Shown in pieces: positions 60,072 to 64,000 of a DNA stretch of 64,000 nt. The notes under the pieces were generated by a model. It had not been told where the DNA came from and made no database searches. It was given only the letters and a program-made list of their open reading frames with translations. Location: the NCBI RefSeq assembly GCF_051521505.1, contig NZ_CP150356.1, positions 2,790,001 through 2,854,000 of the forward strand, given 5' to 3'. The stretch is from Sorangium sp025924095. Lineage in GTDB: Bacteria > Myxococcota_A > Polyangia > Polyangiales > Polyangiaceae. A program made the translations under genes and the position numbers. Position 1 is the first letter of the stretch. Each line of letters starts with the position of its first letter.

Positions 60072-60189
60072 GAATCCTCGCACACCGGCAGAGCCGGAGG
60101 GCACGAAAGCCTTCGAGTAGTTCCTGTAGTTTCTGGAACGACGATCGCTTGTAGCGCTCCAAACTGTCCGGTAGGTCTCTCGAAGTCAG

Positions 60190-60235
60190 TCTCTCGAAAG
60201 AGAAGGTTGACAGCCTCGCGAAGGGGTTCTAAGAA
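60190..60235 (+). promoter_or_regulatory. rRNA promoter P3 with upstream palindrome
   Basis: TTGACA (60207-60212), 17 bases, TAAGAA (60230-60235). TCTCT-CGAA-AGAGA (60190-60203) is an inverted repeat just before the -35 box. It is the promoter nearest to 16S, ~330 bases away. Confidence 0.75.
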
Positions 60236-60435
60236 GGGCCCCCCGCGCATCGGCGGACGCGGAGAGTCGGCGGACGAAAGTTCGTACCTCCCTGGGCCGC
60301 TCGACAGGCGAGCTTCGCAAGAGGTGAACGTCGCTGCGATCCCTCCCCACAGGGAGACGATCGAGGCGAGCCGGATCCTCGGTAGAAGATCGGTGCGGAA
60401 CCAGGCAAGCAGCTCGTTCGGCGAGCCACCTTGCC

Positions 60436-60452
60436 TGCTCGGTCCTTGAAAA
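60436..60452 (+). promoter_or_regulatory. boxA-like rRNA antitermination site (16S leader)
   Basis: TGCTCGGTCCTTGAAAA, similar to the NusB/S10 boxA (TGCTCTTTGAAAA), lies in the 16S leader as expected. Confidence 0.6.
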
Positions 60453-60569
60453 CTGGGTTGTGTGCCTACGAAGTGACGTGGGTTCAAAAGGCGAGCGCAA
60501 GCTCGACCTCGCACGTCATAGAATGACGAGCAAATCAGGCGGTCTTAGCCACCGTCTGATGGTACAGGA

Positions 60570-64000
<3,431 letters not shown>

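Overview
The window is high-GC DNA from a large-genome myxobacterium of the order Polyangiales (Sorangium/Polyangium-like). Three things suggest this: the 16S rRNA sequence at the right end; a wealth of secreted lipoproteins, Cys-rich 'stigma-type' repeats, TonB receptors and serine proteases; and a GH9 cellulase. The identification is by recognition, not by database search.

Layout. (1) 1-13,115: the right end of an integrated prophage with a Mu-type contractile tail: tape measure (cut by the window edge), DNA-circularisation/LysM protein, baseplate hub, spike, gp46/gp47/gp48-like baseplate proteins, tail fibres, a lysis cassette, an excisionase-like HTH protein and a tyrosine integrase. It ends in a 3'-half tRNA-Arg(CCU) that marks the attachment site. 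(2) 13,116-16,106: a scarred junction with a 42-bp tandem repeat, a decayed nucleotidyltransferase/antitoxin pair, a PH-like membrane protein and a peroxiredoxin remnant. (3) 16,107-31,324: mostly cell-envelope and secreted functions: a TonB-domain/TonB-receptor fusion, a lysyl oxidase with all cofactor residues, a MerR regulator coupled to a VIT-VWA protein, an OmpA lipoprotein, a type III PKS/methyltransferase/flavoprotein operon, an SMR/EamA-type transporter, a DUF3574 lipoprotein, a Sco1 protein and a secreted beta-helix protein.

(4) 31,350-38,188: an accessory locus of five unfamiliar genes. Two encode candidate metalloproteases, one an acidic protein with a glycine-rich amphipathic core, one an uncharacterised protein and one a large protein ending in an OmpA-like domain. 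Three of the five start with a similar short Phe/Glu/Leu tag. This is the best candidate for an undescribed system. (5) 38,372-41,770: a large Eco57I-class restriction-modification protein. (6) 41,980-47,902: a chemosensory operon (truncated receiver, cheD, cheA, cheW, cheR, CHASE3 chemoreceptor) with no cheB and no intact response regulator. (7) 47,953-59,581: a PPC-repeat lipoprotein, a U32 peptidase-family protein, a trypsin-like protease with crystallin-like repeats, a membrane metallophosphoesterase, a 189-bp MITE-like element and a GH9 cellulase.

(8) 59,640-64,000: an rRNA operon read from three closely similar tandem promoters, with boxA antiterminators, complete 16S, a short spacer without tRNA genes and the first 1.6 kb of 23S.

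Neighbouring genes are often joined by 4-bp stop/start overlaps (ATGA/GTGA). These overlaps support the start choices in the phage tail operon, MerR/VWA, the PKS operon and cheW/cheR. In-frame tandem repeats (18, 18 and 27 bp) expand three unrelated genes.
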